Assembly (NCBI GenBank): GCA_032629725.1 | Contig: JAFEVB010000007.1 | Span: 1-64,000, forward strand | Source of the DNA: Gremmenia infestans | Lineage: Eukaryota > Ascomycota > Leotiomycetes > Helotiales > Hamatocanthoscyphaceae | Direction of reading: 5' to 3' | DNA length: 64,000 nt | Part shown: positions 37,701 through 45,376 of the stretch, piece by piece | Layout: each line of letters opens with the position of its first letter | Numbering within the stretch: the stretch's first letter is position 1 | Translations under genes and position numbers: made by a program | Notes under the pieces: model-generated | The model's database searches: none | What the model was told of the DNA's origin: nothing | Seen by the model: only the letters and a program-made list of their open reading frames with translations

Positions 37701-40700
37701 TCGCTTTATCGAAGTCCATTGATACCATATGTTTTAGAAATGGGGCAAACGAGACTGCAGCTGGTAGCATCTGGCTATGATAGACTACCTCTAGTTCCTC
37801 GTAGAGAACACTGAGAGCAACACCATCGTAAAGAGCATGGTGCATTGAGATCAGAAGACCTGTAGGCCCAGAAGATTTCACCAAGTCCAAGCTGTAAGGA
37901 GGCTTGAATTCGCTAATCTCATACTGCCTTGAAATAGCTAAGGCATCCTGTGACAGTTCTCCTTCACCGATATCAATGGACCCAAACTTCAGGTCATATT
38001 CTGCCAGTACGACCTGAGCATATGCATATTTTGGCATATCCGTTGGAACAAAACATGTTCGCAGTATCTCATGACGTCGAACCAACTCGGACCAGCAGCT
38101 TTGTATTCTCTCAATGCTGCCATTAATCGTGAGTGTTACTTGATTGCTGTACAAGTTATCAGAGGAAGAGTCTGCAGCCGACAGCATAGCTTCTTGTAAT
38201 GGTGTACATGGTAATATGGATTGGACACGCCTTCCTGCTTGTTCGAAGCTCTTAGTCGTTGCATCCAGGAACCCCTCGTCAAACCCGAAGTCGATGTCTT
38301 CGACAGGAGATTCAGTCGTCACACCTGTATCTTCTTGGGAAGACAATCTTTCAGCCAATCTGGCCACCGAAGAGAACTTTAGGACGTCTGATATTTCAAC
38401 CAGGCGATGGGTATTTTGGCGCAGAAGTCTCGAAAATGATATTGCAGAGATGGAATCAATACCAAGGTTAAAAAAGGAGCTGTCAATGCTGACTTCTTCC
38501 ACTGGTAGCTTTGTAATCTGTGCGAGAGATTTCGCAATGTCCATCTCAATACTCGTCCACTCATGGTTTGAGGCGCTCCGTGATGTTTGAGAAGCAAGGT
38601 CTAAATATTCAACACCAAGAGCTTTATATTGTTGGACGAGAAGTCTTTTGTCAATCTTGCCTTGAGAAGTGGATGGCAAATATGAGACCGCAATGAGCGC
38701 TGAAGGAATCATGTATGCTGGCAGTGCCGACTCAAGGCTTTTGAAGAGAGAGGAAGTGATCAACGGGTTTGGATGCAAGCACTCAAGGATATTGACTTCT
38801 TCCGAACTCGAAGTCCAGAAGCAGATTAGCGTTGCCGAATTATCGTTCCCTCCATTGATTACCATAGTCATGCAATCTCGTACTTCCTCGCTTCTGAGCA
38901 TTACATTGTTAATCTCCCCAAGTTCAACCCGCTGCCCGCGAATTTTCACCTGGTCGTCTTTCCTTCCCGTGAATGCCAGAGAGCCATCAGGCATCAAGCG
39001 GCCAAAATCACCGCTTCGGTACAGACGTCCATATTTGGGATGGTTTATGATCTTGCCAGCTACCTGGCTTTGGTCCATATAGCCGCGGAAGACTTGCGTG
39101 CCGCCGAAACAAAACTCCCCTTCCCCACCTCTAGGAACCAGGGAAAAGTCTGCTTGGGGCGATAGAACGAAAGCTGATGTATTTTTAAACGGAGGCCCGA
39201 TGTTGTTGATGAAGTCATTGCGTGTGACTTTCGGATTCACGGTGCAGATATTTGTCGTCTCACTAGGGCCATATCCTTGGTAAAGACCTTGTTCCGCCCA
39301 AGCGTTGAATACTTTCTGGGTGACCGCTTCTCCCGCAGTGACCAAGAATTGGACTTGAGGGACGTTCTTCGGGTCAATCAAAGCAGCAACGGTTGGCGTC
39401 AAGCTCAGGTGGGTGACTTCCAGTACACGGATAAAAAGTTCGATATCACGGAAGATGACATCTTTGGTCGCCGAACATATGCACCCTCCAATTCGCCAAG
39501 TGAAAAATATTTCGAATACCGATACATCAAAGGCCTGGGAACAAGATTGCAAGAGCCTTGAGTTTTTCGGAGTAGGGTACAGGTCTTCCAAGATATCTAA
39601 GTTGCTCACAAGGTTACCTTGCGTAACCAAGACTCCTTTCGGGGTGCCAGTACTGCCGGAAGTGAATACGCAATATGACAAGTTGTCAGGACTAAACCTG
39701 CTAGGGATATTTTGAGAAGGGAATATTGAGAAATCGACCTTGTCCACATAAACGACCTTGACAGCTTTCAAAGCCGCCAACAAAGGTTGCGAAGAGGAGT
39801 GCGCCATGACGACCTTGACATTAGCTTCTCCTAGAATATGTTTCAATCGTTCGTAAGGTATATCTGGAGTGACCGGAAGATAGCCTGCGCCAGCCTTTGT
39901 CGTAGCAAGAATCGAAGCATACAAGTCAACGCTCTTCTCCATACAGACACAAACAAGCTCATCTGGCAGAACATTCTGTTGTAAGAGGTGATGGACCATC
40001 TGATTGGCACGGGAGTTCAGCTGCGAATATGAAACGCGCTGAATATCGGACATCTCGGTTCCGATAGATCTGGCAAAGTTGATGGCAGGGCGATGTGGGT
40101 CTTCGGCTGCCAATCGTTCAACAGGAGAAGCAAGAGTTTCTGGGCCGAGTCCTGTTCCTGGATTTGGATTTTCGATGGACAAAACATCATCGCCAAGTTT
40201 TCTGGAGATATCTTCCAGGGAAATGTTCTCGTCTTGAATAAAAAGAAGTACCGTTTGCTCTATTTGCCGGAGCAGAATATTGACTTGCGACTCAGGGAAA
40301 AGTGATTGCTGATAGTTAGCCTTGAGATCCACATTCCCTGTTCCGGGGATAATCTCTATAGTAAGATTAAACTCGAGATTGTCCATTGTATCAACTAATG
40401 TAACGTGCTCCCTAGAATGATCAAAACTGTGCAATGTTTGCTGCCAAGCGAGTAGGGTATCGAACAGGGGCTGGCGAGGATTGACCCCGCAGGCAGCCTT
40501 TATACCCGGAAGCGGAAGCGTACTGTGCTCCAAGTGCTTTCTGTTGGATAAATTGAGCTCTTGTACTAGTTCCTTGAAACTATTGGAACTAGATATGTCT
40601 ATTCGGATTGGTAAGGTTGCAAGACATGGACCTGCAATGTCCTCAATACCCGGGACAGGTAGGGTGCGGCCGGAGAAAACTGTCCCAAAGCATATATCAG

Positions 40701-43332
40701 ATGAGCCAAGATATGAGCTCAAGATTGTCGCGTAGGCTGCCTGAAATAAAGACTGTGGGCTGGAACTCAGACGTCTTGAAATATGTTCGGCATCGGCAGT
40801 AGCAATCGATGTTGGTAGTCGCAAAACAGCCAACCCAGTGGATAGAGATTTTTGGCTGTGGAAATTCGGTACTTGTCGAAGCTCCACATCCGCTAAATGG
40901 TCCTTCCAATAGTCTTTCGAGGTCCAGTCGTTAGTCCTGAGCGTACCATCTAGATATGCACTCACGACGTTGGCGAAAGGAGGACGAGATGGAAGAATAT
41001 GTTGCAACAATAACGTGTTCAGATCGTCGAGAAGAAGCTCTAGAGACCATGCGTCATATAGTGCATGATGGATATGCATCAGAAGCCTTGTATTGGGACC
41101 AGCTTGCATGATTTGAATCCAGAGAGGATGGTGAAGAGAGGCATATTGAGACTTGCTCAGGTCATATTGAAATTCTTTCACATGCTCTACCTGCGATCTT
41201 TGGAGGCTTTGCCATATGATTTGAACGAAGCCTGGAGAGTCTAGCGATTCGGCGAACCCAGTCCTCAGAATAGGGGTTTGTTTTGACAAGGTCAGAAGAG
41301 CAGAAATGACTTGATCCACATCGGTGATTCTAGTCAACTCCAATTCTACCCAGTTGATGTAAGCTCTTTCATCAATGGCAGTCTCGGACAACATTGAAGC
41401 TTGTAATGGGGTGCACGGTATTGTTGAATCAACATCCTTTGCGTGACCATTCAGGGATAGTGCCAATCTCTCTGGTGTTGAATCGGTCCTGGTATTCAAT
41501 TTTTCGGAGGATATGGGCTCGAACTCATTACAAAGCTGGACGAGTGCCTTGAAAGTCTCGGCTTGAAGAACAGCGACCGTAGTCAAATTGAATCCGGCTG
41601 TTCGCAGCCTCGAGGCTACTCTAATTGCCATGAGAGAATCAAGTCCAGCTGCAGTTAGACGTGTGTTTGTTGGAAATGGCCCGAGAAGTTCTCGTAGAGT
41701 TTCTTTTACGATTTTCTCTATTGGTGTAGCTGATTCTGCACTACCATCATCTTCAGTTTCTTTCCACTTCTTATAATCTGCTTCCAGTTTTGGTTTATCG
41801 ACTTTTCCAGACGGCAAATACGAGAACTCCTGCAGTAGAACAACCTCGCTAGGCACCATGAATTTTGGGAGCCATTTAGCACATGTCTTCAAAACATCAT
41901 CGGAGTCGAGGCTGTCATCTCCAACAAGAGCAAACACAACAAGAGATCCGCTAATCACCATCGCTGTGACGGTTTTCACACCTGGGTGCTTGTAGACAGC
42001 CTCTTCGATCTCCCCAAGTTCAACTCTCTGGCCTCTGAGCTTCACCTGCCCCGCACTCATGCGTCCATGAATCTCAATCGTGCCGTCCTCAAGTTGTCGT
42101 GCCTTGTCGCCAGTCCTGTATAAGATCTTCCCCTCGACATGCACAAAAGCCATTTTGTTTTGCTCTTCCCTGTTCAAATACCCATTTGCAAGCTGTGGGC
42201 CTCCCAGAACAAGTTCCCCAAGCTCTCCCACTGGCAAAACTTTGAATTCGGATTCTTTGTCTTCAGAGCTAATTGCAGTCGCAATGAAAGTGGATACGGT
42301 GTCAAAAGGTACACCAATATTCCCAGGTTTAGCGCTCGCTTTCATCCTTGGGTAGATAGTGCAGTGTATGGCAGCCTCTGTCGGCCCGTACATGCCATAG
42401 AGCATGCTATTCTGTGTATCTGAGCCGCCAAACTCCTCGACAATAGGTCTTGTCAGCATTTCTCCAATTGTCAAGAGAAGCTTGAGTCCAGGCACATTTG
42501 ACCTTTTTTGAAGAAGGGCGCCCGCAACCGTTGGAGTGAGCTCGCAAGCATCAACTTTCAACTCATTGATCATTCCTGGCAGATCATTGAGTAATTGACT
42601 CCGATTGCATCCAACTAAAGTAGATCCACGGATGAGAGGGAAATAGATCTCGAAGACAGAGACATCGAATGAGGGTGCAGCGAACTGGAGAAATCGCTTG
42701 AAAGAGGGAATATGTCTTTCATGGGCAAGTAAAGACTGGGAAACAGCCAAATGGCTCACGGCCACGCCTTTCGGGATGCCACTTGAGCCAGATGTGTACA
42801 TAACGTATGCCAAATCTTGAGGAAGTATCTCACGTGATTGCTCTCGGATTGTTTCGGCTTCGGGAGGGACGGGAAATTCGTCCACAAGAATGACATTGGG
42901 GCCATTCTCCCAGGAGACAGCTTCTTTGAACTCGGACGTGGTGATGATAAGGTCTGCAGAAACATCGCCGACAACAAATTTGATCCTGTCTTGTGGCGCA
43001 TCTAGATTGATAGGACAAAAGCCTCCTCCAGACCCCAGAATCGCAAGTTGGGAGATATAGAGGCCAGGTGACTGGGGTACAAGGACAGGAATAATATGCT
43101 GGCGAGCAGGTTCTCCAAACGTATCAGGGTCCAGGTTTTGCTGTATCCGTAAAATCAAGGTGTCCATACAGCATCGGATTTCCGCATAGCTGTACTGCCG
43201 TCGTTGATCTCTGTTGGTAAAATCAATAGCACAGCTATCACCATGGCTCTCCCATTGTATCAGCTGATGAAGAAATTGAGGCCCTTCTAGAATCTGTGGT
43301 GGATCGTTGATAGTTGAAAGTTCTTTGGCCAT
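28798..43332 (-). CDS. sidC: Ferrichrome/ferricrocin-type siderophore NRPS (SidC/NPS2 family)
   Basis: A single intronless frame of 4844 residues. Domains, with approximate residue of a diagnostic motif: A1 (YTSGSSGIPKG 177), T1 (GLDSL 563), C1 (HHALYDAWS 756), A2 (FTSGSTGTPKG 1227), T2 (GIDSIS 1625), C2 (HHALYDG 1834), T3 (GLDSIS 2173), C3 (HHALYDAQS 2372), A3 (YTSGTTGTPKG 2838), T4 (GLDSIS 3232), C4 (FHALYDGNS 3434), T5 (GLDSID 3783), C5 (SHALYDGTS 3997), T6 (GLDSIL 4347), C6 (HHALYDGVS 4541). The order ATC-ATC-TC-ATC-TC-TC, starting on A and ending on C without a thioesterase, is that of fungal intracellular-siderophore synthetases. These use three A domains to build a cyclic hexapeptide from three small amino acids and three N5-acyl-N5-hydroxyornithines. 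All six T domains keep the phosphopantetheine serine. C4 and C5 lack the first His of HHxxxD but keep the second. Exact product (ferricrocin, ferrichrome or relative) cannot be told from sequence by eye. Confidence 0.93.
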   Translation of the reverse strand: MAKELSTINDPPQILEGPQFLHQLIQWESHGDSCAIDFTNRDQRRQYSYAEIRCCMDTLILRIQQNLDPDTFGEPARQHIIPVLVPQSPGLYISQLAILGSGGGFCPINLDAPQDRIKFVVGDVSADLIITTSEFKEAVSWENGPNVILVDEFPVPPEAETIREQSREILPQDLAYVMYTSGSSGIPKGVAVSHLAVSQSLLAHERHIPSFKRFLQFAAPSFDVSVFEIYFPLIRGSTLVGCNRSQLLNDLPGMINELKVDACELTPTVAGALLQKRSNVPGLKLLLTIGEMLTRPIVEEFGGSDTQNSMLYGMYGPTEAAIHCTIYPRMKASAKPGNIGVPFDTVSTFIATAISSEDKESEFKVLPVGELGELVLGGPQLANGYLNREEQNKMAFVHVEGKILYRTGDKARQLEDGTIEIHGRMSAGQVKLRGQRVELGEIEEAVYKHPGVKTVTAMVISGSLVVFALVGDDSLDSDDVLKTCAKWLPKFMVPSEVVLLQEFSYLPSGKVDKPKLEADYKKWKETEDDGSAESATPIEKIVKETLRELLGPFPTNTRLTAAGLDSLMAIRVASRLRTAGFNLTTVAVLQAETFKALVQLCNEFEPISSEKLNTRTDSTPERLALSLNGHAKDVDSTIPCTPLQASMLSETAIDERAYINWVELELTRITDVDQVISALLTLSKQTPILRTGFAESLDSPGFVQIIWQSLQRSQVEHVKEFQYDLSKSQYASLHHPLWIQIMQAGPNTRLLMHIHHALYDAWSLELLLDDLNTLLLQHILPSRPPFANVVSAYLDGTLRTNDWTSKDYWKDHLADVELRQVPNFHSQKSLSTGLAVLRLPTSIATADAEHISRRLSSSPQSLFQAAYATILSSYLGSSDICFGTVFSGRTLPVPGIEDIAGPCLATLPIRIDISSSNSFKELVQELNLSNRKHLEHSTLPLPGIKAACGVNPRQPLFDTLLAWQQTLHSFDHSREHVTLVDTMDNLEFNLTIEIIPGTGNVDLKANYQQSLFPESQVNILLRQIEQTVLLFIQDENISLEDISRKLGDDVLSIENPNPGTGLGPETLASPVERLAAEDPHRPAINFARSIGTEMSDIQRVSYSQLNSRANQMVHHLLQQNVLPDELVCVCMEKSVDLYASILATTKAGAGYLPVTPDIPYERLKHILGEANVKVVMAHSSSQPLLAALKAVKVVYVDKVDFSIFPSQNIPSRFSPDNLSYCVFTSGSTGTPKGVLVTQGNLVSNLDILEDLYPTPKNSRLLQSCSQAFDVSVFEIFFTWRIGGCICSATKDVIFRDIELFIRVLEVTHLSLTPTVAALIDPKNVPQVQFLVTAGEAVTQKVFNAWAEQGLYQGYGPSETTNICTVNPKVTRNDFINNIGPPFKNTSAFVLSPQADFSLVPRGGEGEFCFGGTQVFRGYMDQSQVAGKIINHPKYGRLYRSGDFGRLMPDGSLAFTGRKDDQVKIRGQRVELGEINNVMLRSEEVRDCMTMVINGGNDNSATLICFWTSSSEEVNILECLHPNPLITSSLFKSLESALPAYMIPSALIAVSYLPSTSQGKIDKRLLVQQYKALGVEYLDLASQTSRSASNHEWTSIEMDIAKSLAQITKLPVEEVSIDSSFFNLGIDSISAISFSRLLRQNTHRLVEISDVLKFSSVARLAERLSSQEDTGVTTESPVEDIDFGFDEGFLDATTKSFEQAGRRVQSILPCTPLQEAMLSAADSSSDNLYSNQVTLTINGSIERIQSCWSELVRRHEILRTCFVPTDMPKYAYAQVVLAEYDLKFGSIDIGEGELSQDALAISRQYEISEFKPPYSLDLVKSSGPTGLLISMHHALYDGVALSVLYEELEVVYHSQMLPAAVSFAPFLKHMVSMDFDKANNFWGSVLKGYSPTRFNYKISSREQPTTRIQRIAAMAPLAWIEDSIKKHSTSLLAVCQAAWSTVLSERLQETDVCFGNVVSGRTLPVEGIERLVAPCFNTIPTRLPDIHKLSHLEAFRKLQAFNADSLPFHLTPLRRLQSKYSLDGSRLFDTLFILQQPSRDLDTSIWSITEDNGVMDFPLVCEVVPKNSDDTLEIILHSYSFIISAEDALAILHSFGDKIQDSLRHPRRQLLASAVKDEIVSRSLSKADVKTESDGSTASTEMTTEEMAIRNVISNFTDVPAEKIGRHVSIFRLGLDSISTVQVATRLRKQGHSVMASDILEHPTISQLGAYLSQRSNTHSNTTAFNFEAFDKKHRESICTKNKISSDQIEAIRPCTAVQKGMIAQSLHSDGQEYVNSMWMDLLPSISLPKLKAAWEKVCEEHEMLRTSFASTEDSDDPFVMVTSSKFQISLPWYENKGEDSPPEQSLRQPWSLTLSRENGENILRFKAHHALYDAQSLQMILSDVTRAYISDTVTSRPSVNALLGGIISSSEHEGESKKLFWQKEENKIMVNHFPDLTPLRVFASTSGVREIKSQTSISELEESCRHNGITMQAAGQATWARLLTAYIGETSTTFGITLSGRSIHEDADKISFPSIITLPVRCDVTGTNAELLSRTMASNAQLHKHQFTPLTSIQKWAGFPEGKIFDTLFAYQKLPDSEDNPESLWKIMREEASVDYAVSMEVQPAESGDVTLRLTFREDIIPAEHSEIILRQYDALLLDTLRNPHNICNIAPNLETALLSITPAKENELSDPVTLLHEFVERGARQWPSKNALEFATRLDPGNVESQSWTYDELNNEGNKIAHLLIQRQVAPGQIIAICFDKCAEASFAIIGILKAGCAYVALDPNAPVDRLKFIVQDSGAKLILTAGKPGKAIQESLDVNAILLDSKESYGKHPSDAPKLSRAISPQDVSYCLYTSGTTGTPKGCLLTHENAVQAMLSFQRLFADHWNEDSKWLQFASFHFDVSVLEQFWSWSVGICVASAPRDLIFEDISGAIQHLGITHIDLTPSLARLLHPKDVPSLCRGVFITGGEQLREEIIDVWGEHTCIYNGYGPTEATIGVTMYPRVPGNGKPSNIGPQFDNVGSFVLKPGTALPVLRGGIGELCVSGKLVGKGYLNRPDLTTEKFPTLDFFNERVYRTGDLVRILADGSFIFVGRADDQVKLRGQRLELSEINEVINKSVKELQDVVTLVLKHSTQQKEQLVTFFVADSKSEGDAILEMRNACKARLPGYMVPTHFIPINSLPLNANNKADSKQLATMYNELSVDMLQRLSQPHQSDSNWNENENSAIETIAQALQVEISALTRGMNIFELGLDSISIIGFSRALQNSGFENAKLSVVKSNPSIGGLVAALISGKHADQGRESANVDAAQQIAAFSQKNMVGVCQELGVESKNVECIAPCTPMQEGMIYRFLESDLALYFNKFGFRLDNGVDTEKLLSAWKRVVSQLQLMRTKFVATDDGYAQVVLKQLEVSWQDPLPIYDILDKPEALKNPYALSLKSTPSGTLMQFQMFHALYDGNSFTMLLQRLVEEFQGQEEPEYGPPFQSSLAYGPLASIPGARKFWEEHLEGWSDEPMHIISEAPQDVVANSLVSNIGGLENLRKSLGVTPQAVIQAAWLSVLQRFTSPNLTVGIVTSGRAIDFDGADKVIGPLFNTVPFHIKIKPGTTFAALISECHNYNMKMQDFQHTPLKDIQKWSPARPGQALFKSLFVFQRSEPNDEKLADGLWSQVDDDQVADYPLAFEATLDSKSEKLNLTIVAQGSVVTKTDANGLLNSMEAALHDILSNNGKNTVLQRTGPTTTNGTSHTNGGSSTTRSSSEKAIPNLNPLAFEWTLQTEKIRAEIASLAKFSESAVLETSSIFELGLDSIDVIKLASRLKKQGIDIPVSVIIKGQTIAKMTVNISANHDEQYNNSTGELLQDMSQSLTKYLKARNKLPDDIESVLPATPLQQSMVNEMIKSDFERYFNIEALKLNEDVDPSRLVEAVNNVLRQSPIFRTTFVQIEDPRSPVSYAQIIHKLQPNAADIPTSMLTKGQDFETFMGDFKVQAAMLAKTENALCQVRLVEAGPSRYLVMAISHALYDGTSLRALHEDIYRAYQGKLSSRPDFLLFLEQVVQSTTEDAKKFWRSTLSILPAATFPRKEQTKALETTVHRLEKRSRVPLKDIEAICKSSRITLQTLGQTCWTLVLSHLMGQLDVIFGSVLSCRDSEEANEVMFPLMNTVAVRSVLHGSLGDMLSYMQELGDSTRQYQHFPLGTAQAYALASRQDNSLSKEMTLFDTLFIYQGRRTSAARQQLYEAVYGASDVEFPVCVEMEIVDDEYLSWTTACKSIARTASETDEIVEALDAVLSRIVSTSQAPAIVSDADGISVCGLPRFKKTDPKPPTQATSVTNGFSDEWSDPELNIRKALHEISGVSEDMIHKGSTIFHLGLDSILVLKLPALLREYGIKLSVSDILREQTVHAMAQCVLRSKPESQQTLDVDAVLSTAMSKLNISHKLKEVESDVGEIENVMPVTAGQLYMIRQWQASRGVLFFPTFSYSVAGRFDRASLDSAWTELLQRHAILRTGFLEVGLDVLQINYKSPKNEVSYFKTRSVGSDLRSPPVSLEVEESKTSGTVIQLTIHHALYDGVSLPILVEELQALYEGHKLESSPGDFKAFVAHSMSSLSTTKRNWISYLKETTTLKTKATNGTLPVAHNKRTEIFCPSMKVSSLKALAQEIGVSIDALFLAGISKKYAQHSSSSDVTFGIYLANRAPFGEDLSSLAAPTLNLLPLRVNKSMERDIPELAKDIQTDLTKIGNKDMSSASLKQIFEWTGVKVDFFVNILKSAVSSGSDAVFQPLQEFEEKAVVVDVDGSPDFEISGGRDAYLVSHATQAFGVENHANVLKPTIDIEIRYEGEKIDMGVFGPNDMISIDEAEGIIRGFRELWV

Positions 43333-43910
43333 GTTGGGCTTCAGCGTTAAAACCTCATGCTCGATTCAACATGCAAGAGCCCGGTGGGAGGAACACAAGC
43401 AGGAAGCTGTCACTATAAGCCCGTCAACACCTTCCCAAAATCGTAATAGTAAAAACAGAGATGCTCACGTGTCTGCAAAATCCGGTGACGATGGTAAAGG
43501 GGAGGGGGTATGGGGTGTGATTACAAACTCGCTTGTTGTTGAAAGGAGAAATAGCCAAGGAGGTAGGTAGTTGGTCAAGAGGTAAGAATATATCCCTGCG
43601 GCCTGCAGGCCGAGCTCTTTTTATTCATCTCTTTTCAGTTACAATACGGCGCAAGGGGCGGACAATCATAATGCGTTGAATAACATTATGACAGTAAGCG
43701 GAGCTGTATGAGTGGGATGAATGTTTTAGCTTGGAGTAGCTTTCCGTGCGAGGTGATCGGCTTCTTGCTTTGCATTATTTGCTTCTGCGTCTGCGTCTAT
43801 CAAATCAGACCCATGAATTATGATATTGCAGTGAAATTGGGGGGTCAGTCCAGCATATGCCTGCTGCTTAGAAGAATCTATTATTGTTGGCGTGAAATGG
43901 GGCTGGTGAA

Positions 43911-43950
43911 GGGGAGTGGAGGGGAGGGGAGGGGAGGGGAGGGAGGTGGA
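43911..43950 (+). other. G-rich tract, possible G-quadruplex
   Basis: Six or more GGGG/GGG runs separated by single A (GGGGAGGGGAGGGG pattern) lie on the plus strand, i.e. the non-template side for the ABC gene, about 580 bp upstream of the NRPS start. Confidence 0.5.
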
Positions 43951-44168
43951 GGTTCAAGGCTACGGCGACCGTAATGGACTTCTTGGTCGATTGACGTTTC
44001 ACTGTGCTGTGCTGTTTACGGAGGTACTATAACCAACCCAATCCACTTGGTTTGTCTTGGCCGGGCGGCTTGGCATTGGCATTGGCAAACAAACCTCAAA
44101 GAATTAACGCGACGCAAATACGCAACGCAATTAAGCAACTTCAATATTGCTCACTACGGAGTACCTAG

Positions 44169-44188
44169 TACCTACTCCGGAGTAGGTA
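44169..44188. other. 20-bp perfect palindrome
   Basis: TACCTACTCC is followed directly by its reverse complement GGAGTAGGTA. It overlaps one of several CGGAGTA words in this promoter region and could be a dimeric regulator site. Confidence 0.5.
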
Positions 44189-44332
44189 TTTTACTGCTTG
44201 TTGTTACCTAACAGGCTCCACGTGCACGTTAGATCTACAGCCGAAAGTGGCAAAATGGAAATGAGACCACCCACCACCTGGCAAAGACAGCAGGGAAGAG
44301 TTTTGATTTTTACCCGAAGATCTAATCAGATC

Positions 44333-44341
44333 ATCAGATAA
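44333..44341 (+). promoter_or_regulatory. SreA/Urbs1-type GATA site (ATCAGATAA)
   Basis: An exact match to ATCWGATAA, the extended GATA motif bound by fungal iron-responsive GATA repressors such as SreA. It lies about 1.0 kb from both the NRPS and the ABC starts. Confidence 0.65.
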
Positions 44342-44617
44342 TACCCTTCTAGCACTCTTCCAGAAGTCATCTCCGCTGGCTTGGCTTGGCTTGGCTTGGC
44401 CTGGCCCCGCGAACTCCTCCGACGGCGGAGCGAGCTTCTTCCAACGACATTCACAGGGTATGGTGGAGGAGCCTCCAATCATCCACTGTGTATGGCGGAG
44501 GCGGGGTCATCTACTGGATTGGCTCTGGTGGCTAGCTCGCCATCACCGTTCCTGGCCTTGATTACCCCACACAACGGTGTGCAGTGCAATGCAGTGCGCA
44601 CAGTACAGCTTGGAACG

Positions 44618-44626
44618 ATCAGATAA
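44618..44626 (+). promoter_or_regulatory. SreA/Urbs1-type GATA site (ATCAGATAA)
   Basis: A second exact ATCWGATAA match, about 750 bp upstream of the ABC transporter start and 1.29 kb from the NRPS start. Confidence 0.65.
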
Positions 44627-45376
44627 TGCTGTCCTGCCTACTGCCTGCATTCATTACTATCCCCATTAGCTTCATCCCCGTCTATACGGAGTACTGACGG
44701 CTTGGCTCAGGTCCGCCCACGGCTTCTCAGTGGTGACTTGTGTTCGTTTGCTCATTGTCAGATTTAATTAACTCCTAGCCTGATCAAAGACGTGTTACGC
44801 CGGCTACGGGTACGTACAACCAGGCGACTACCACGTAATATATGAGCCTTAAAATGTCACTTCTCATACATGAGTGGGACTTGTTATTTGGAAGCGATTC
44901 TTGAGTCTACAGAGTCCAGACTGCCAGTCTTCTCATGTAACTCCCGGTTCCTCGGAAATGGCATTGACTATGCATATGGATGAAAACCGGTCCCAACCAT
45001 GGGCTAAGAAAAGTAGTCCTGACTTCTCATCGGCCGGCTCCCTTAAGCTTAGCACATGCCGATCAGGTACTTCAGTGCCGAGGACGGGCCAAAAGACTCC
45101 ACAGGGGACTTTCAATGCAGTGTGACGACGGATATTCCTCGTCTACGGAGTATGTGTGGTTTCCGTTGTGGTCTACTGCGCAAGTGCAAGTGCAAGGGTC
45201 TAAAAACTGTTTTGCCAGTGCAATATAATTATGTACTTTCGGATGGATTGGGATCCTGGTACTGGCTTAGCTCTTTTCGTTTGTTTTGTGGGATCTCAGA
45301 GTTTCGTTCAGTATTTTCTGCCCAAGTTTCTTCAGGAATCAGGCCATGTAGGTGGACTGCACATTAACAATTCCCA

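Larger units (their letters stand above)
43333..45376. promoter_or_regulatory. Bidirectional promoter region between NRPS and ABC transporter
   Basis: A 2.0-kb gap separates the divergent start codons of the NRPS (43332, -) and the ABC transporter (45377, +). It contains two exact ATCAGATAA motifs (44333, 44618), a G-rich tract (43911-43950), a 20-bp perfect palindrome (44169-44188), a TTGGC direct repeat (44375-44402) and several TACGGAGTA words. No coding frame is convincing. Shared control of both genes is inferred from the layout. Confidence 0.7.

Noticed and set aside
29186..42423. Many short frames on both strands across the NRPS
   Set aside because: All overlap the single 4844-codon frame and carry no recognisable domain.
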